Source: Neobacillus sp. CF12
Lineage (GTDB): Bacteria > Bacillota > Bacilli > Bacillales > Cytobacillaceae
Direction of reading: 5' to 3'
Assembly (NCBI RefSeq): GCF_030348765.1
Contig: NZ_JAUCEU010000007.1
Coordinates: 5,987,501 to 6,051,500, forward strand
DNA: 64,000 bases
Below the pieces are notes generated by a model. That model worked only from the letters and a program-made list of their open reading frames with translations, made no database searches and was not told where the DNA came from. A program made the translations under genes and the position numbers. Positions 26,909-36,067 of this stretch are shown here, piece by piece (position 1 is the first letter of the stretch; each line of letters begins with the position of its first letter).

Positions 26909-27952
26909 ATGGAAGATATTCGATTGAATGTTCCATTGTTGCGAAGAAGAGTGCCAAATCTTACAAGTGCCGCACGTGATGTAGGTTTACGCCCGGCAAC
27001 TGTATCAAATTTATGTACGGGGAAAATTCCTGTAGGGCGTGCTGAAGTTCGTACGATAGTAGCTTTAGCAGAATTAGCACAATGTAGTCTCGATGAATTA
27101 ATTTTAAGAGGGGAGAATGTAGAGATGATTGAAACAAAAATTAAGACGTTAGATTTGTTTGCGCCAATCGTTAAGGGAGGAACAATCGGGCTTGTTGCTC
27201 GACCGGGAATGGGTCAGTTGGTTGTTCTTGCTGAGTTATTTTATCGTTTTAAAAGAGAGGGTTACGCAACCGTTTTATTAAAACCAGAAAAAGATCATCC
27301 AGAGTTAGCGGAAATTCTAGATGATACAGAGATTGTCGCTGAAAGTATTGAAAAGGCTTTAGCGGAAATGTCGGTGGTCGGTAAAAATAAAGAAATCATT
27401 TTCGTTGCCGATCGTTCACATGTATTAACAGGAGAAATCTTTGAACTTCAGGAAAAATTACAGGATACTAATCTTAAATCTATTACAACCTTCTTACTCG
27501 ATTTGAAGGGAGCTTCCGTAGATGAGGACCTTCCATATGGCCCGCTTGAGACATTATGGCAGTTTGATATGGACTTAGCAGCAAGACATCGTTACCCAGC
27601 GGTAAACCCAATCTACTCTACATCTTCGGTGTTGGAAGGAGCACACCTAGACCAAAACCACCTAACAATCCAACAAAAAGCCCAAAAGTTATTACGCCGC
27701 TACCGTGAATTACGTTCTCTCGTCAATGTAAAAGGCATTAACGGGATACCTTCATCTGAAATAGAGACATTTCATCGAGGCGAGCGGTTAGAAGCATATT
27801 TGACACAGCCATTCTATGTCGCTGAAGCCTTTACTGGAATAAAGGGTGAAGAGGTAAGTCTTAAGGATACATTAAATGACGTTAAGAAAATATTAGATGG
27901 AACAGTGGACGCAAAGGATATCGCATCATTGAATTTCATCGGAACGATTTAA
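26909..27952 (+). CDS. XRE-type HTH fused to an inactive ATP-synthase beta-like domain
   Basis: 347 residues. Residues about 8-70 form an XRE-like HTH (LTSAARDVGLRPATVSNLCTG). From about residue 78 the chain follows F1-ATPase beta: TLDLFAPIVKGGTIGL, then ARPGMGQL where AtpD has GAGVGKT, YPAVNPIYSTSS, LLRRYRELRSLVNVKGI, and a C-terminus (YVAEAFTGIKG, LKDTLNDVKKILDG) that matches AtpD closely. The P-loop lysine and Thr are Gln and Leu, and the GERTREG segment is absent, so catalysis is unlikely. It is shorter than AtpD (about 470). ATG 26909 has AAGGGGGTGG upstream. It is probably a DNA-binding regulator; ligand and targets are unknown. Confidence 0.85.
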   Translation: MEDIRLNVPLLRRRVPNLTSAARDVGLRPATVSNLCTGKIPVGRAEVRTIVALAELAQCSLDELILRGENVEMIETKIKTLDLFAPIVKGGTIGLVARPGMGQLVVLAELFYRFKREGYATVLLKPEKDHPELAEILDDTEIVAESIEKALAEMSVVGKNKEIIFVADRSHVLTGEIFELQEKLQDTNLKSITTFLLDLKGASVDEDLPYGPLETLWQFDMDLAARHRYPAVNPIYSTSSVLEGAHLDQNHLTIQQKAQKLLRRYRELRSLVNVKGINGIPSSEIETFHRGERLEAYLTQPFYVAEAFTGIKGEEVSLKDTLNDVKKILDGTVDAKDIASLNFIGTI

Positions 27953-28030
27953 TGGTTCTTTAGGGTTGGAGTGACACATGTGGAAAATGAAAAGGAGTTT
28001 CCTGATTAAGGCAGGTTTAAATTAGACGAT

Positions 28031-28077
28031 AACACTCACAAATGTTGATTTATCAATGTTTGTGGGTGTTTTTTTTG
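28031..28077 (+). terminator. Terminator after the HTH/AtpD-like gene
   Basis: A long stem, AACACTCACAAATGTTGAT with ATCAATGTTTGTGGGTGTT (two mismatches), is followed by a long T-run. Confidence 0.95.
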
Positions 28078-28335
28078 AGGGGAAAGCTGAAAAAGGTGAC
28101 TATGGGAATCGCTCTTTTCACAGCAATCTCCGGTTCAATTATATGGTAGACCGTCAAGGATTGGAAAAAGTGGGAGATATTCTATAAATTTCTGAAGCGA
28201 ATAGATAAAGAACAATTAATAAGATGACATAAACTTTTGTAACTTTGTAGGAAGACATAAACATACGTAATTAATTTTTTGAAATTTGAGGAGGTTTTAT
28301 TTTTTATTAGAAACATTTTTGTTTCTTCATACTCT
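28078..28335. other. Gene-free stretch with a possible peptide remnant
   Basis: On the plus strand 28096-28227 reads VTMGIALFTAISGSIIW, a stop, then TVKDWKKWEIFYKFLKRIDK and another stop. This resembles the end of a small membrane protein but is not intact. Nothing else was recognised. Confidence 0.3.
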
Positions 28336-28821
28336 TTAAATATGTTTCCACTTTTTACAAAGTACAATATCTGAAATAGTCGGTCGTTTAATATTATATT
28401 TTTCTGCTAATTCATATTGAGTTGCTGTTTTTTGCCTTCCTTGTTTTAAAGCTTCTTCATACTCATTTCTTATGGCCAACACTGTTTGTTCGGTTAATTT
28501 TGCTCGTTTATTACCTTCGCCGCGATTTTTTTGCGAAATTTGTTTTTTCCATTCCTCTTTAAAACCACGAACTCTAATCCTGTCACGTAAATGATCTAAT
28601 TGGAGAGGGGTAAATTTAGGATTACCGTATTTTTCTATTCTTAATTTTGCTGCTTCTTTAGGTTTTCGACTACCGTCTAAATTTTGGTTCAAAATTTCTA
28701 ATGTCATCGTTCGTCCGATATTTAATCTTTGAGCGACCTTTTTGATACTTAACTTCTGGTCATAATAAAAGTGACCAACTTCTTTTATTAATTCAGGAGT
28801 TCTTTTTGTGCTTCTAGTCAT
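28336..28821 (-). CDS. Hypothetical protein with two helix-turn-helix segments
   Basis: A 161-residue basic protein. Two likely HTH motifs: LSIKKVAQRLNIGRTMTLEIL near the N-terminus and TQYELAEKYNIKRPTISDIV at the C-terminus, separated by a basic linker (KKQISQKNRGEGNKRAKLTE) like those in homing-endonuclease-associated DNA-binding modules. AAGGAGG lies 6 bases before the ATG. It is probably a sequence-specific DNA-binding protein, perhaps of mobile or phage origin. No nuclease or recombinase domain was seen. Confidence 0.7.
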   Translation of the reverse strand: MTRSTKRTPELIKEVGHFYYDQKLSIKKVAQRLNIGRTMTLEILNQNLDGSRKPKEAAKLRIEKYGNPKFTPLQLDHLRDRIRVRGFKEEWKKQISQKNRGEGNKRAKLTEQTVLAIRNEYEEALKQGRQKTATQYELAEKYNIKRPTISDIVLCKKWKHI

Positions 28822-29442
28822 TGGAGCCTCCTTGTAATAATTTAAAATTTCCTTTCAAAAAACCACTTTCATTCGAATTAGTAACTCCCATTTAAAAAAC
28901 AACTACAATCTCTTAAAGTGGATGAATTAATGAACCATTATTAAATAATTCACATTGAACTGCCCGCTTGATAGTCAAAATTTTAACATGGTCTGGTAAA
29001 GTAATAAAATTCCAGATATCTTAATAGGTTGTTAAGTATTCCTTAAAGCAATCAAATTTTGCAGTGTTTCATCAATTCGGTAATCAATCATCATACCAAG
29101 ACCTGGCCCTATGGTAACTTTCGACGAAATGTAAGGCTCTCTGAGCCGACTTTTCTGTTTCTCGGTCATGTCGATGCCTTTCCCTTAACCTACCGGTATA
29201 TGACTAATAATATTTCAAAATATGTTGGAAAAAATCCAACTGTTTAATATATTGGGTGGTAAGTATACTTAAATAAACTAGAGTAGTATCTAGATTTATT
29301 CGATGAATAACATAGTTGTGTTTTTGATGTTTTAAATATCTCATTTTTTTGTTTAAATCTGACTATAACCTAAAATCAAGGCGCAAGATTTTTTGCTTTT
29401 AGAAAGATATAAATTATTAATGAAAGGATGAATGGACAGATA
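28822..29442. other. Intergenic region ahead of the sugar island
   Basis: No credible gene: short frames here lack ribosome sites or family resemblance. The region holds a promoter block at 29221-29293 (listed separately) and a leader of about 150 bases before the kinase gene. Confidence 0.6.
29221..29293 (+). promoter_or_regulatory. Promoter/operator block, copy A
   Basis: TTGGAA (29225-29230), 17 bases, TATATT (29248-29253), then CTAG-N8-CTAG (29278-29293). The same layout and most of the same bases recur at 34048-34120 before the PRD activator gene. The arrangement suggests a shared SigA promoter and a common operator, probably for that activator. Confidence 0.6.
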
Positions 29443-30375
29443 ATGAGTAATAGATTGATTATTGGAATGGACGGCGGAGGAACGAAAACGAGAGTTATGG
29501 TCAAAGAGCGACCAGATGGAGAAACTCTATTTGACCAAAATTTTGGGATGTCAAATTATAATAACATCGGCGTAGAAGGTCTTAGACCAGTATTTCGCGA
29601 AATTTATCAAGCTTTATTCTCTTGTTTTCAAGAACAACTACAAGATGCGATTCTCGTACTAGGTTCTGCAGGTGTCGATAGACCGAAGGATGTTGAAATT
29701 TATCTGACTGCATTAAAAGAAAGTGGATTCACCTGCCAACTAGAAGTTGTGAATGATGCAGAAATTGCCCTTGTTGGTGGCAATGGAGATCGAAAAGATG
29801 CTTTGATGATTGCTGGAACAGGTTCCATTGTTGTGGGAATTGATTCAAAAGGAAAAATCGTTCGCTCTGGCGGATGGGGCGGTTTGATAAGTGATGAAGG
29901 AAGCGGTTTCCAAATTGGTCGACATGCGATTGCAGCAGTTATGCAAGAATACGATAAAGTTATTGCACCTACATCCTTTACAGAAAAGTTGCTGGCTCAT
30001 TTTCAGTTGACTTCTCCAGAAGAATTCATCGATTTATTATATTTGGAAGATAAGCTGCCAGTTGACAAGGTAGCTTCATGTACGCCAATTATTCTAGAAG
30101 CATGGGCTAAAGGAGACGAAGCTGCTCGTACGATAGTTGAAGCAGAACTAGAGAAATTAGTTCGATTAGTCGTTGGAATCAGTCGACAAATGGGGTCCGA
30201 AAAATTCCGTCTCTCTGTTGCAGGCAGTTTGTTGACACAATCAACAAATTATTTCGGTACGTTAAAAGGGAAGTTACGTGTGGTTTTACCACAAGTAGAG
30301 ATTTCTACACCACTTTATGATCCAGTATTCGGTGCAATCATTATTGGTGCGAGGCTACAAGTAAATACAAATTAA
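29443..30375 (+). CDS. Amino-sugar kinase of the BadF/NAGK ASKHA family
   Basis: 310 residues. Seen: phosphate-1 motif IIGMDGGGTKTRVMVKE (residues 6-22), the phosphate-2 region LMIAGTGSIVVGID, GGWGGLISDEGSGFQIG, and the adenosine region SVAGSLLT. These fit the N-acetylglucosamine/N-acetylmuramate kinase group (NagK, MurK). ATG 29443 is preferred: AAAGGATGA ends 11 bases upstream, while ATG 29428 overlaps that site. It begins a four-gene unit of sugar enzymes. Which amino sugar it phosphorylates cannot be read from the sequence. Confidence 0.87.
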   Translation: MSNRLIIGMDGGGTKTRVMVKERPDGETLFDQNFGMSNYNNIGVEGLRPVFREIYQALFSCFQEQLQDAILVLGSAGVDRPKDVEIYLTALKESGFTCQLEVVNDAEIALVGGNGDRKDALMIAGTGSIVVGIDSKGKIVRSGGWGGLISDEGSGFQIGRHAIAAVMQEYDKVIAPTSFTEKLLAHFQLTSPEEFIDLLYLEDKLPVDKVASCTPIILEAWAKGDEAARTIVEAELEKLVRLVVGISRQMGSEKFRLSVAGSLLTQSTNYFGTLKGKLRVVLPQVEISTPLYDPVFGAIIIGARLQVNTN

Positions 30376-30397
30376 ATAGTAAGGAATGTGGCGTAAA

Positions 30398-31525
30398 ATG
30401 CGTGAAATAGGAATTAGTGTGTATCCTAACTTTTATCCTTTAGATCAAATCAAAGATTATTTGGAAAAGGCCAATTCGCTTGGTTTTAAAAAAGTATTTG
30501 TTTCACTAATTTTAAATAATCATGGTTTTGAAGGTGCAGAGGATGTAAATGCAAACACTTGGAATGACATACTGAGTTACTGTAAAGAACTTGGTATGAC
30601 AGTATCAGCTGATATGAATGATGAAGTTTTCAACGAGTTGGGCTGCACATTGAACGATCTTTCAGCGTTACAAAAGATGGGCATCACAAAACTCCGTATT
30701 GATGGAGGTTTTACGAGCGACGAAATTGCACTTCTTTCAAAAAATCAGCAGGGGATTCAAATAGAAGTAAATGCCTCGATGTCTTCTTCTGATAATCAGA
30801 ATGGAAATGCTTTACGTGAATGTCGTGCATTTTTAGAAACGATAGAAAAAGAAGGAAATATTGGTCAACTAACTGCCTGTCACAATTTTTTTCCACTGCC
30901 AGATACAGCATTGTCTCTTGAGGACATTCGTCCAATTAACGGCTTGTTTGCCTCATTCGGTGTGCCGGTCGGTGGGTTTGTTGCATCGCAACTTTCGCCT
31001 AAAGATTTGCACCACTTAGGACATGGGGTTTGTACCATTGAAAAACACCGCTTTTTGCCTTGTCATATTTCTATGCTAGAGTTATTTGCCAATGGTTTTG
31101 AAGATGTGATAATTGGTGACTCATTTGCGGATCTTTCAGAGCTTACCGAAATGGCAAGATGTTACAAACAAGATTATATAGAGATTCCAGTTATTTTTAA
31201 TCCGTTTGTTCCTCTAAATACAAAAATGAAAATTCAAGAGTCAATCCTACTTTCAAGAGTTGATCAGCCTGCCAATCTCATTCGGGCGACTGATACGAGA
31301 GGAATGGAAGTGCCTCCTTGCTTTTGTGCACCAAGAGGAAAGTATACAATCTCTGTTTTAAATAATAGAAGTGCACAATATGAAGGGGAATTACAAATCT
31401 CATTGAAAGATTTAGGACCATCTGTTGAGCACAATGTCATTGGATTTGTTCATCCTTTTGCAAAAGATTTATTGCCTTATCTTTTAGCAGGCAGAAATAA
31501 ATTCCGATTAGTAGAATATAAGTGA
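30398..31525 (+). CDS. MupG-like 6-phospho-glycosidase (DUF871)
   Basis: 375 residues. A TIM-barrel domain about 1-240 (REIGISVYPNFYPLDQIKDYL, SADMNDEVF, LRIDGGFTSDEI, EVNASMSS, ACHNFFPLPDTALS) and a C-terminal domain about 250-375 match DUF871. The characterised member, S. aureus MupG, cleaves MurNAc-6-phosphate-GlcNAc taken up by a PTS. I prefer ATG 30398 (MREIGISVYP), where family similarity begins. Together with the kinase and the PTS nearby it suggests salvage of a phosphorylated amino-sugar disaccharide; the exact substrate is inferred. Confidence 0.87.
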   Translation: MREIGISVYPNFYPLDQIKDYLEKANSLGFKKVFVSLILNNHGFEGAEDVNANTWNDILSYCKELGMTVSADMNDEVFNELGCTLNDLSALQKMGITKLRIDGGFTSDEIALLSKNQQGIQIEVNASMSSSDNQNGNALRECRAFLETIEKEGNIGQLTACHNFFPLPDTALSLEDIRPINGLFASFGVPVGGFVASQLSPKDLHHLGHGVCTIEKHRFLPCHISMLELFANGFEDVIIGDSFADLSELTEMARCYKQDYIEIPVIFNPFVPLNTKMKIQESILLSRVDQPANLIRATDTRGMEVPPCFCAPRGKYTISVLNNRSAQYEGELQISLKDLGPSVEHNVIGFVHPFAKDLLPYLLAGRNKFRLVEYK

Positions 31526-31605
31526 ATATTTTTATAGTAGATAAATGATTTTAGATTGTGTTTAAAACAAGGTAATAAAATGTGTATGAAACCAGAGGGG
31601 GTGGA

Positions 31606-32973
31606 ATGGTGAAAAGCGCCATTATACTTGCGGCAGGCAAAGGTAGTAAAATGTTTCCTTTCAATGCGGTTCGCTCCAAAACAACAATAAAAATCGGAGG
31701 AAAGTCATTAATCCGCTATAACATTGAATCCATTGTGGCAATGGGAATAAAAGAAATTGTTGTTGTCGTTAATGAGGAACATCAAAGAGAAATAGAAAAT
31801 CTTTTATCAGATATAGAAAACGTTATATTTGTAACAGATCAGACAAATCTAGGAAGCGCAGAAAGTCTGGTAAAAGGAGCGGAAAAACTCTCTGATACTA
31901 AGGACTTTATCGTTCTCTATGGGGATACCATCGTTGAACAAAAGGATTTAGAAAACTTAGTGAATTCTATAAAACCTGCTGTGTTGTTGAAAAATTTGGA
32001 GGAATCGTCTAGAAACTGGATTGGTGCGAGTATTGAGAATGGGTTTATTCAATCGATTGGTGCCCACTATCGTGGGAACAGCATTACCCATCAATTTGCA
32101 GGATTTCACTTTGACGATACACTTTTAGATTATGTGAAAAGAACTCCAGATTATTTTCCAGATGTAAAAGTAGGTGTAGGTGTTCCCAAAGAGAGATATA
32201 TTGAAGCTGGACTTCTGAAATCGCTTGATAAAGTAAAATTGAAAGCGATCGAATGTAGTGGATATTTCTTTGATATTGACAAACCTTGGCATTTGTTAGA
32301 AGCGAACCAATTTATGGTGGATCATTTTTGTAATGCGCTACAAGAGAACCAACTCGCAGAAGGTGCGACGATCTCAGCAAATGCAACCATTCATGGCCAT
32401 GTAAAACTGGGCAAGAACTCCTCAATTGGTGATCGAGTTGTCATTCACGGCAACCTGCTTGTGGGTGACAATACAATCATTGATAATGGAGCTATTTTTA
32501 ATGGCAATGCTGTGATTGGTGATCATACAAAAATTAGTAATTACTGCATTATTTACGATGGAGTATCGATAGGATCAAATTGTATATTCGACCATTGTGC
32601 AGAGTTCCTTGGTGGAATGGTGATGGATAAGGTATATCTTTACCACTATGGCGAGTTTTATGGTGCTATTGGGAGTCATACGGATATCGGAGCAGCTACC
32701 GTTTGCGGAACATTACGCTTTGATGACGGAGAAACTGAACACGTTGTGAATGGACGAAAAGAAATACCCTTACATTTTTCAAATGCTGCTTATCTTGGCG
32801 ATTATTGCAGAACGGGCGTGAATACGATAATTATGCCTGGTTGTAAAATAGGTGCTTATAGTGTTCTCGGAGCTGGTGCTATCATAGATAAAGATATCGA
32901 AAACAATAGTCTTGTTTTCGTGAAACAAGATCTAATTATTAAAAAATGGAGCGAAAATAAATACGGCTGGTAA
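31606..32973 (+). CDS. GlmU-like nucleotidyltransferase with left-handed beta-helix
   Basis: 455 residues. The N-terminal domain is a sugar-phosphate nucleotidyltransferase: AIILAAGKGSKMFPFNAV, GGKSLIRYNIESIVAMGI, TNLGSAESLVKGA, DFIVLYGDTIV. The usual GxGTR and PK signatures read GKGSK and SK. From about residue 250, hexapeptide repeats (ISANATIHGHVKLGKNSSIG, and so on) form a left-handed beta-helix ending in YSVLGAGAIIDKDI. AGAGGGGGTGG precedes ATG 31606. It may make or remodel a nucleotide sugar; a biosynthetic enzyme is unexpected in a catabolic cluster. Exact reaction unknown. Confidence 0.82.
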   Translation: MVKSAIILAAGKGSKMFPFNAVRSKTTIKIGGKSLIRYNIESIVAMGIKEIVVVVNEEHQREIENLLSDIENVIFVTDQTNLGSAESLVKGAEKLSDTKDFIVLYGDTIVEQKDLENLVNSIKPAVLLKNLEESSRNWIGASIENGFIQSIGAHYRGNSITHQFAGFHFDDTLLDYVKRTPDYFPDVKVGVGVPKERYIEAGLLKSLDKVKLKAIECSGYFFDIDKPWHLLEANQFMVDHFCNALQENQLAEGATISANATIHGHVKLGKNSSIGDRVVIHGNLLVGDNTIIDNGAIFNGNAVIGDHTKISNYCIIYDGVSIGSNCIFDHCAEFLGGMVMDKVYLYHYGEFYGAIGSHTDIGAATVCGTLRFDDGETEHVVNGRKEIPLHFSNAAYLGDYCRTGVNTIIMPGCKIGAYSVLGAGAIIDKDIENNSLVFVKQDLIIKKWSENKYGW

Positions 32974-33043
32974 TAGATAGATTAGAAATTCTCGAAACCT
33001 ATTGACTCTGTAACTCAAATCAATAAAAGAAGGAATAGTGATA

Positions 33044-33760
33044 ATGGATAATTATTATCAATATGTAACAGCAAATCTCGAAAAGCTGTATAAGACACAG
33101 ATTAAAAAAATGGATGAAGCAGCCACATGCATTTTTGAAGCACTACAAAATGGAGGTCGCTTTCTTGTTACAGGTTCAGGTCACTCCCATATGTTTGCAG
33201 AGGAATTTTACGTAAGAGCGGGTGGATTTGCACAAGTATCGCCTATTTTACCAAATGAGTTTTTTTTACACGATCATCCTTTAAAAAGTACTGTGATTGA
33301 ACGCTTAGAAGCCTATGCAAAAGTTATCTTTGATTTATATAAAATCAACTCAAAGGATGTACTTGTCATTGCTTCTAATTCGGGAAGAAATGGTATGACT
33401 GTTGAGCTTGCAAAAATGGCACAGGAATGTGGTACAAAGGTCATTGCTTTTACAAATCCGAATCATCCTGCAGGCTCAAAATCAAGACACAGTAGCGGAA
33501 AATATCTATTTGACTTCAGTGATGTAGTTATTGATAGTTGTACTGGACCTGGGGATGCTCACTTTTATGTAGAAGAAGCAAACACAGGTATGGGGGCAAC
33601 TTCTACTATGGCGGGAGCTTTTGTTGCTCAAACCATTTCTATTTTGTTAGCAAAAAAGTACCATCAAGCTGGAATGAAACCGCCAGTGTTTAAGAGTTCT
33701 AATGTTGATGGCGGAGATGAATGGAATAAAGAACTTTTTGCGAAGTATTATGGTGTTTAA
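33044..33760 (+). CDS. SIS-domain phosphosugar isomerase family protein (UPF0309-like)
   Basis: 238 residues. A single SIS domain: GGRFLVTGSGHSHMFAEEFYVRAGG (substrate loop), DVLVIASNSGRNGMTVELA, and the C-terminal PPVFKSSNVDGGDEWN typical of this group. Members bind phosphosugars and catalyse aldose-ketose or lyase-type steps. ATG 33044 is 9 bases after AGAAGGA. It ends the first unit of the island and is followed by a terminator. Related to MurQ/AgaS only by fold. A short remnant of another SIS C-terminus lies at 53.24-53.39 kb. Confidence 0.87.
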   Translation: MDNYYQYVTANLEKLYKTQIKKMDEAATCIFEALQNGGRFLVTGSGHSHMFAEEFYVRAGGFAQVSPILPNEFFLHDHPLKSTVIERLEAYAKVIFDLYKINSKDVLVIASNSGRNGMTVELAKMAQECGTKVIAFTNPNHPAGSKSRHSSGKYLFDFSDVVIDSCTGPGDAHFYVEEANTGMGATSTMAGAFVAQTISILLAKKYHQAGMKPPVFKSSNVDGGDEWNKELFAKYYGV

Positions 33761-33809
33761 TTTTGCCCACCGAAAGTAACTAGAAAAGTGAATATGTGCT
33801 GAATGAGAA

Positions 33810-33840
33810 AAGCGTTCCCAAGTCATGGGAACGCTTATTT
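33810..33840 (+). terminator. Stem-loop after the SIS gene
   Basis: The 11-bp stem AAGCGTTCCCA/TGGGAACGCTT is followed by ATTTGG. The T-run is weak, so termination may be partial. The 33761-34135 gap has no gene. Confidence 0.7.
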
Positions 33841-34047
33841 GGCTTACAGGGTATTTTCCATGTACTGGATACGGAGGAAAATTTGAGGGATATATAAGCA
33901 TTACTTAACATGTATGAAGTAATTCTTAATTTTTAAACGTGTAGAACTATGTTAAGATTCGTTCGGATTATGTTTTAAAGTTGTAGATAGTGCTATTTAG
34001 CTTCAAATTAATGAGTTAGACTATTAAGTTGTTCCAAATTGCTAGGT

Positions 34048-34120
34048 ATATTGGAAAAAATCAAACTGTTAAATGTATTTGTCGGGAAGTAAACTTAAAC
34101 CAACTAGAAGAGTATCTAGA
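34048..34120 (+). promoter_or_regulatory. Promoter/operator block, copy B
   Basis: TTGGAA (34051-34056), 17 bases, TGTATT (34074-34079), then CTAG (34104-34107) and CTAG (34116-34119). It is a diverged duplicate of 29221-29293, placed just before the PRD activator gene, which suggests autoregulation. Confidence 0.6.
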
Positions 34121-34135
34121 GTGATGAGGTAATGT

Positions 34136-36067
34136 ATGCGACGAGATTTAATTTTACAATATTTGTATCAAAAAGGTAAAACACTTACATCGCATGAACT
34201 TGAATCAGAATTCGCCATTTCAAATCGGACATTACGAAATGAATTGAAAGAATTAAACGTTATTGGAGAAAAATCTGGATTTGTTATTCAGAAAAAACGT
34301 GGTGAAGGATATTTACTTCATGTAGAAAATCAAGAAATGGTTCAATCGTATATAGAAGAAATTAAGGGAGCTTTAGCCCCAGATTTACCTCGTGTTCGTG
34401 TAATCAATATTATTATGCTATTGCTTCAAACGACTGAGTTTCAAACCATTGATATGTTTGCTGATAGCCTAATGATTAGCAGATCGACAGTTCTTAGTGA
34501 CATGGTTGAAGTTGAAAAGCAAGTTAGGATTTTTGATTTAAAAGTAGAAGCAAAATCACGTTACGGTGTTCGTTTACTAGGTGACGAAACAAATTTTAGA
34601 AGGGCGTTTTCCTATTTCTTAAGTCAAAAAGAAACAGGATTGTTAAAAAAATCTAATTACCTAAATTTCGAGAAAGCGTTTCCATTCGAAGAAATTAGAG
34701 CTGTTTTGAGTGAAGAGGTACAAATCAATCATTTGAAATTAAGTTATTTTGCCCTTGAGAACATTTTAGTGCATATTCAAATACTCTCGTTTCGAGTAAC
34801 TCAACACAATTTTATATTGCCTAATCAAGAGAAGAAGTTAGATGTTTCCCTGATTAAGCCATCTTATATGAATATAGCCAAGAGAATTTGTGAAGTACTT
34901 TCTGATCTATATCATGTTGTACTACCAGAGAGTGAAATTATCTATCTTGCTGCACATATAAGTGGTAAATCTAGTGTGGATGATATTGAGGAACAAGAAA
35001 AGAATGATTTGGAACAAAAACTAAAGCATTGTTTTGAAAAATTAGATCAAACTTTCTTGACACAGTTTACAGGTGATCAGCAACTTTTGGACATGCTTTT
35101 GATGCATATGTATCCTTTGTTAAGAAGAATATATTTCAACTTAAAGCTTACAAATCCATTGATAGATGACGTTTACAGTAGATATTCTGACGTCTTTATG
35201 ATTGCTTTAAAATTTTCTGAAATGATAAAGGAAATATGGGGATTTGAACTTTCTAGTGATGAAATGGGATACATTACCATGCATTTTGCAGCTCATATGG
35301 AAAGAGAGAAGCAAAAACAATTAAGTTCCTATAAGAAAATTCTACTATCGTACGGATCAGGAGCAGGATCGGCTGATTTACTTAAAATGAAACTCGAAAC
35401 ACTTTTTCAAGGTGCAACCATTAACGTCGTTCTATACAGTGAACTTCAATCGGTTCATCTAGAAGAATATGATTTATTAGTTTCATCCCATCCGATTCGG
35501 TTTGACAATAGTTCAATTCCGTATATTCAAGTAGCACCAATACTAAATGAGACAGATATCCAGAGAATTCGTCGTACGCTTACTAGGTATCCAGCGAGTA
35601 GAGTTAAGGAAAATGCACCAACACTCTTATCTCTGTTTCATTCAGAAATGTTCTATATAGAAGATACTAGAGAGTCGTTTGACTACAAAGCTTACATTAA
35701 AGAAAAAGCGAAAAGAGTTGTTGAATTGGATTTTGCAACACCGGACTTTCCTGAATTAGTTGTCGAAAGGGAAGAAAAAATATCGACGATTCTCCAAAAT
35801 GGGATAGCAGTGCCACATGCATTAAAAATGGTTGCTATTCAGGATTCTGTAAGCGTTGTGATTTTTAAGAATCCACCGACTTACGATGGAAAGGTAGTAC
35901 AAATACTTTTTTTAATTAATCTGCGTGCTGGAGACTTGTTTTTACACAAGGAGTTAAGTCGATTAGTTTTACATTTAATGGAGCATCCCGAAGCGAAACA
36001 GAGAATTCTGAAGTCAACTAACTTCAATGATTTTCAATACGAGGTTTCTAAAATATTATTCTGCTAG
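34136..36067 (+). CDS. PRD-containing PTS-regulated transcriptional activator
   Basis: 643 residues of the MtlR/LicR/ManR architecture: N-terminal HTH (LTSHELESEFAISNRTLRNELKELN), a second HTH (about residues 95-120, FADSLMISRSTVLSDMVEVEK), two PRDs (about 185-280 and 295-395, with the second histidine in GYITMHFAAHMER), an EIIB-like domain about 399-490 and an EIIA domain (about 500-643) with His561 in GIAVPHALKM. The EIIB-like site reads SYGSGAGSAD, lacking the usual cysteine. Phosphorylation by the PTS likely tunes its activity. Location between the two island units and duplicated operators support control of both. Confidence 0.9.
   Translation: MRRDLILQYLYQKGKTLTSHELESEFAISNRTLRNELKELNVIGEKSGFVIQKKRGEGYLLHVENQEMVQSYIEEIKGALAPDLPRVRVINIIMLLLQTTEFQTIDMFADSLMISRSTVLSDMVEVEKQVRIFDLKVEAKSRYGVRLLGDETNFRRAFSYFLSQKETGLLKKSNYLNFEKAFPFEEIRAVLSEEVQINHLKLSYFALENILVHIQILSFRVTQHNFILPNQEKKLDVSLIKPSYMNIAKRICEVLSDLYHVVLPESEIIYLAAHISGKSSVDDIEEQEKNDLEQKLKHCFEKLDQTFLTQFTGDQQLLDMLLMHMYPLLRRIYFNLKLTNPLIDDVYSRYSDVFMIALKFSEMIKEIWGFELSSDEMGYITMHFAAHMEREKQKQLSSYKKILLSYGSGAGSADLLKMKLETLFQGATINVVLYSELQSVHLEEYDLLVSSHPIRFDNSSIPYIQVAPILNETDIQRIRRTLTRYPASRVKENAPTLLSLFHSEMFYIEDTRESFDYKAYIKEKAKRVVELDFATPDFPELVVEREEKISTILQNGIAVPHALKMVAIQDSVSVVIFKNPPTYDGKVVQILFLINLRAGDLFLHKELSRLVLHLMEHPEAKQRILKSTNFNDFQYEVSKILFC

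Noticed and set aside
29059..29247. A 62-codon open frame before the sugar kinase
   Set aside because: No ribosome site, no family resemblance, and its 3' end overlaps the promoter block shared with 34.05 kb.
33795..33825. Possible CcpA cre site (GAGAAAAGCGTTCCC)
   Set aside because: The bases are explained by the terminator stem after the SIS gene, and the match to the cre consensus is partial.
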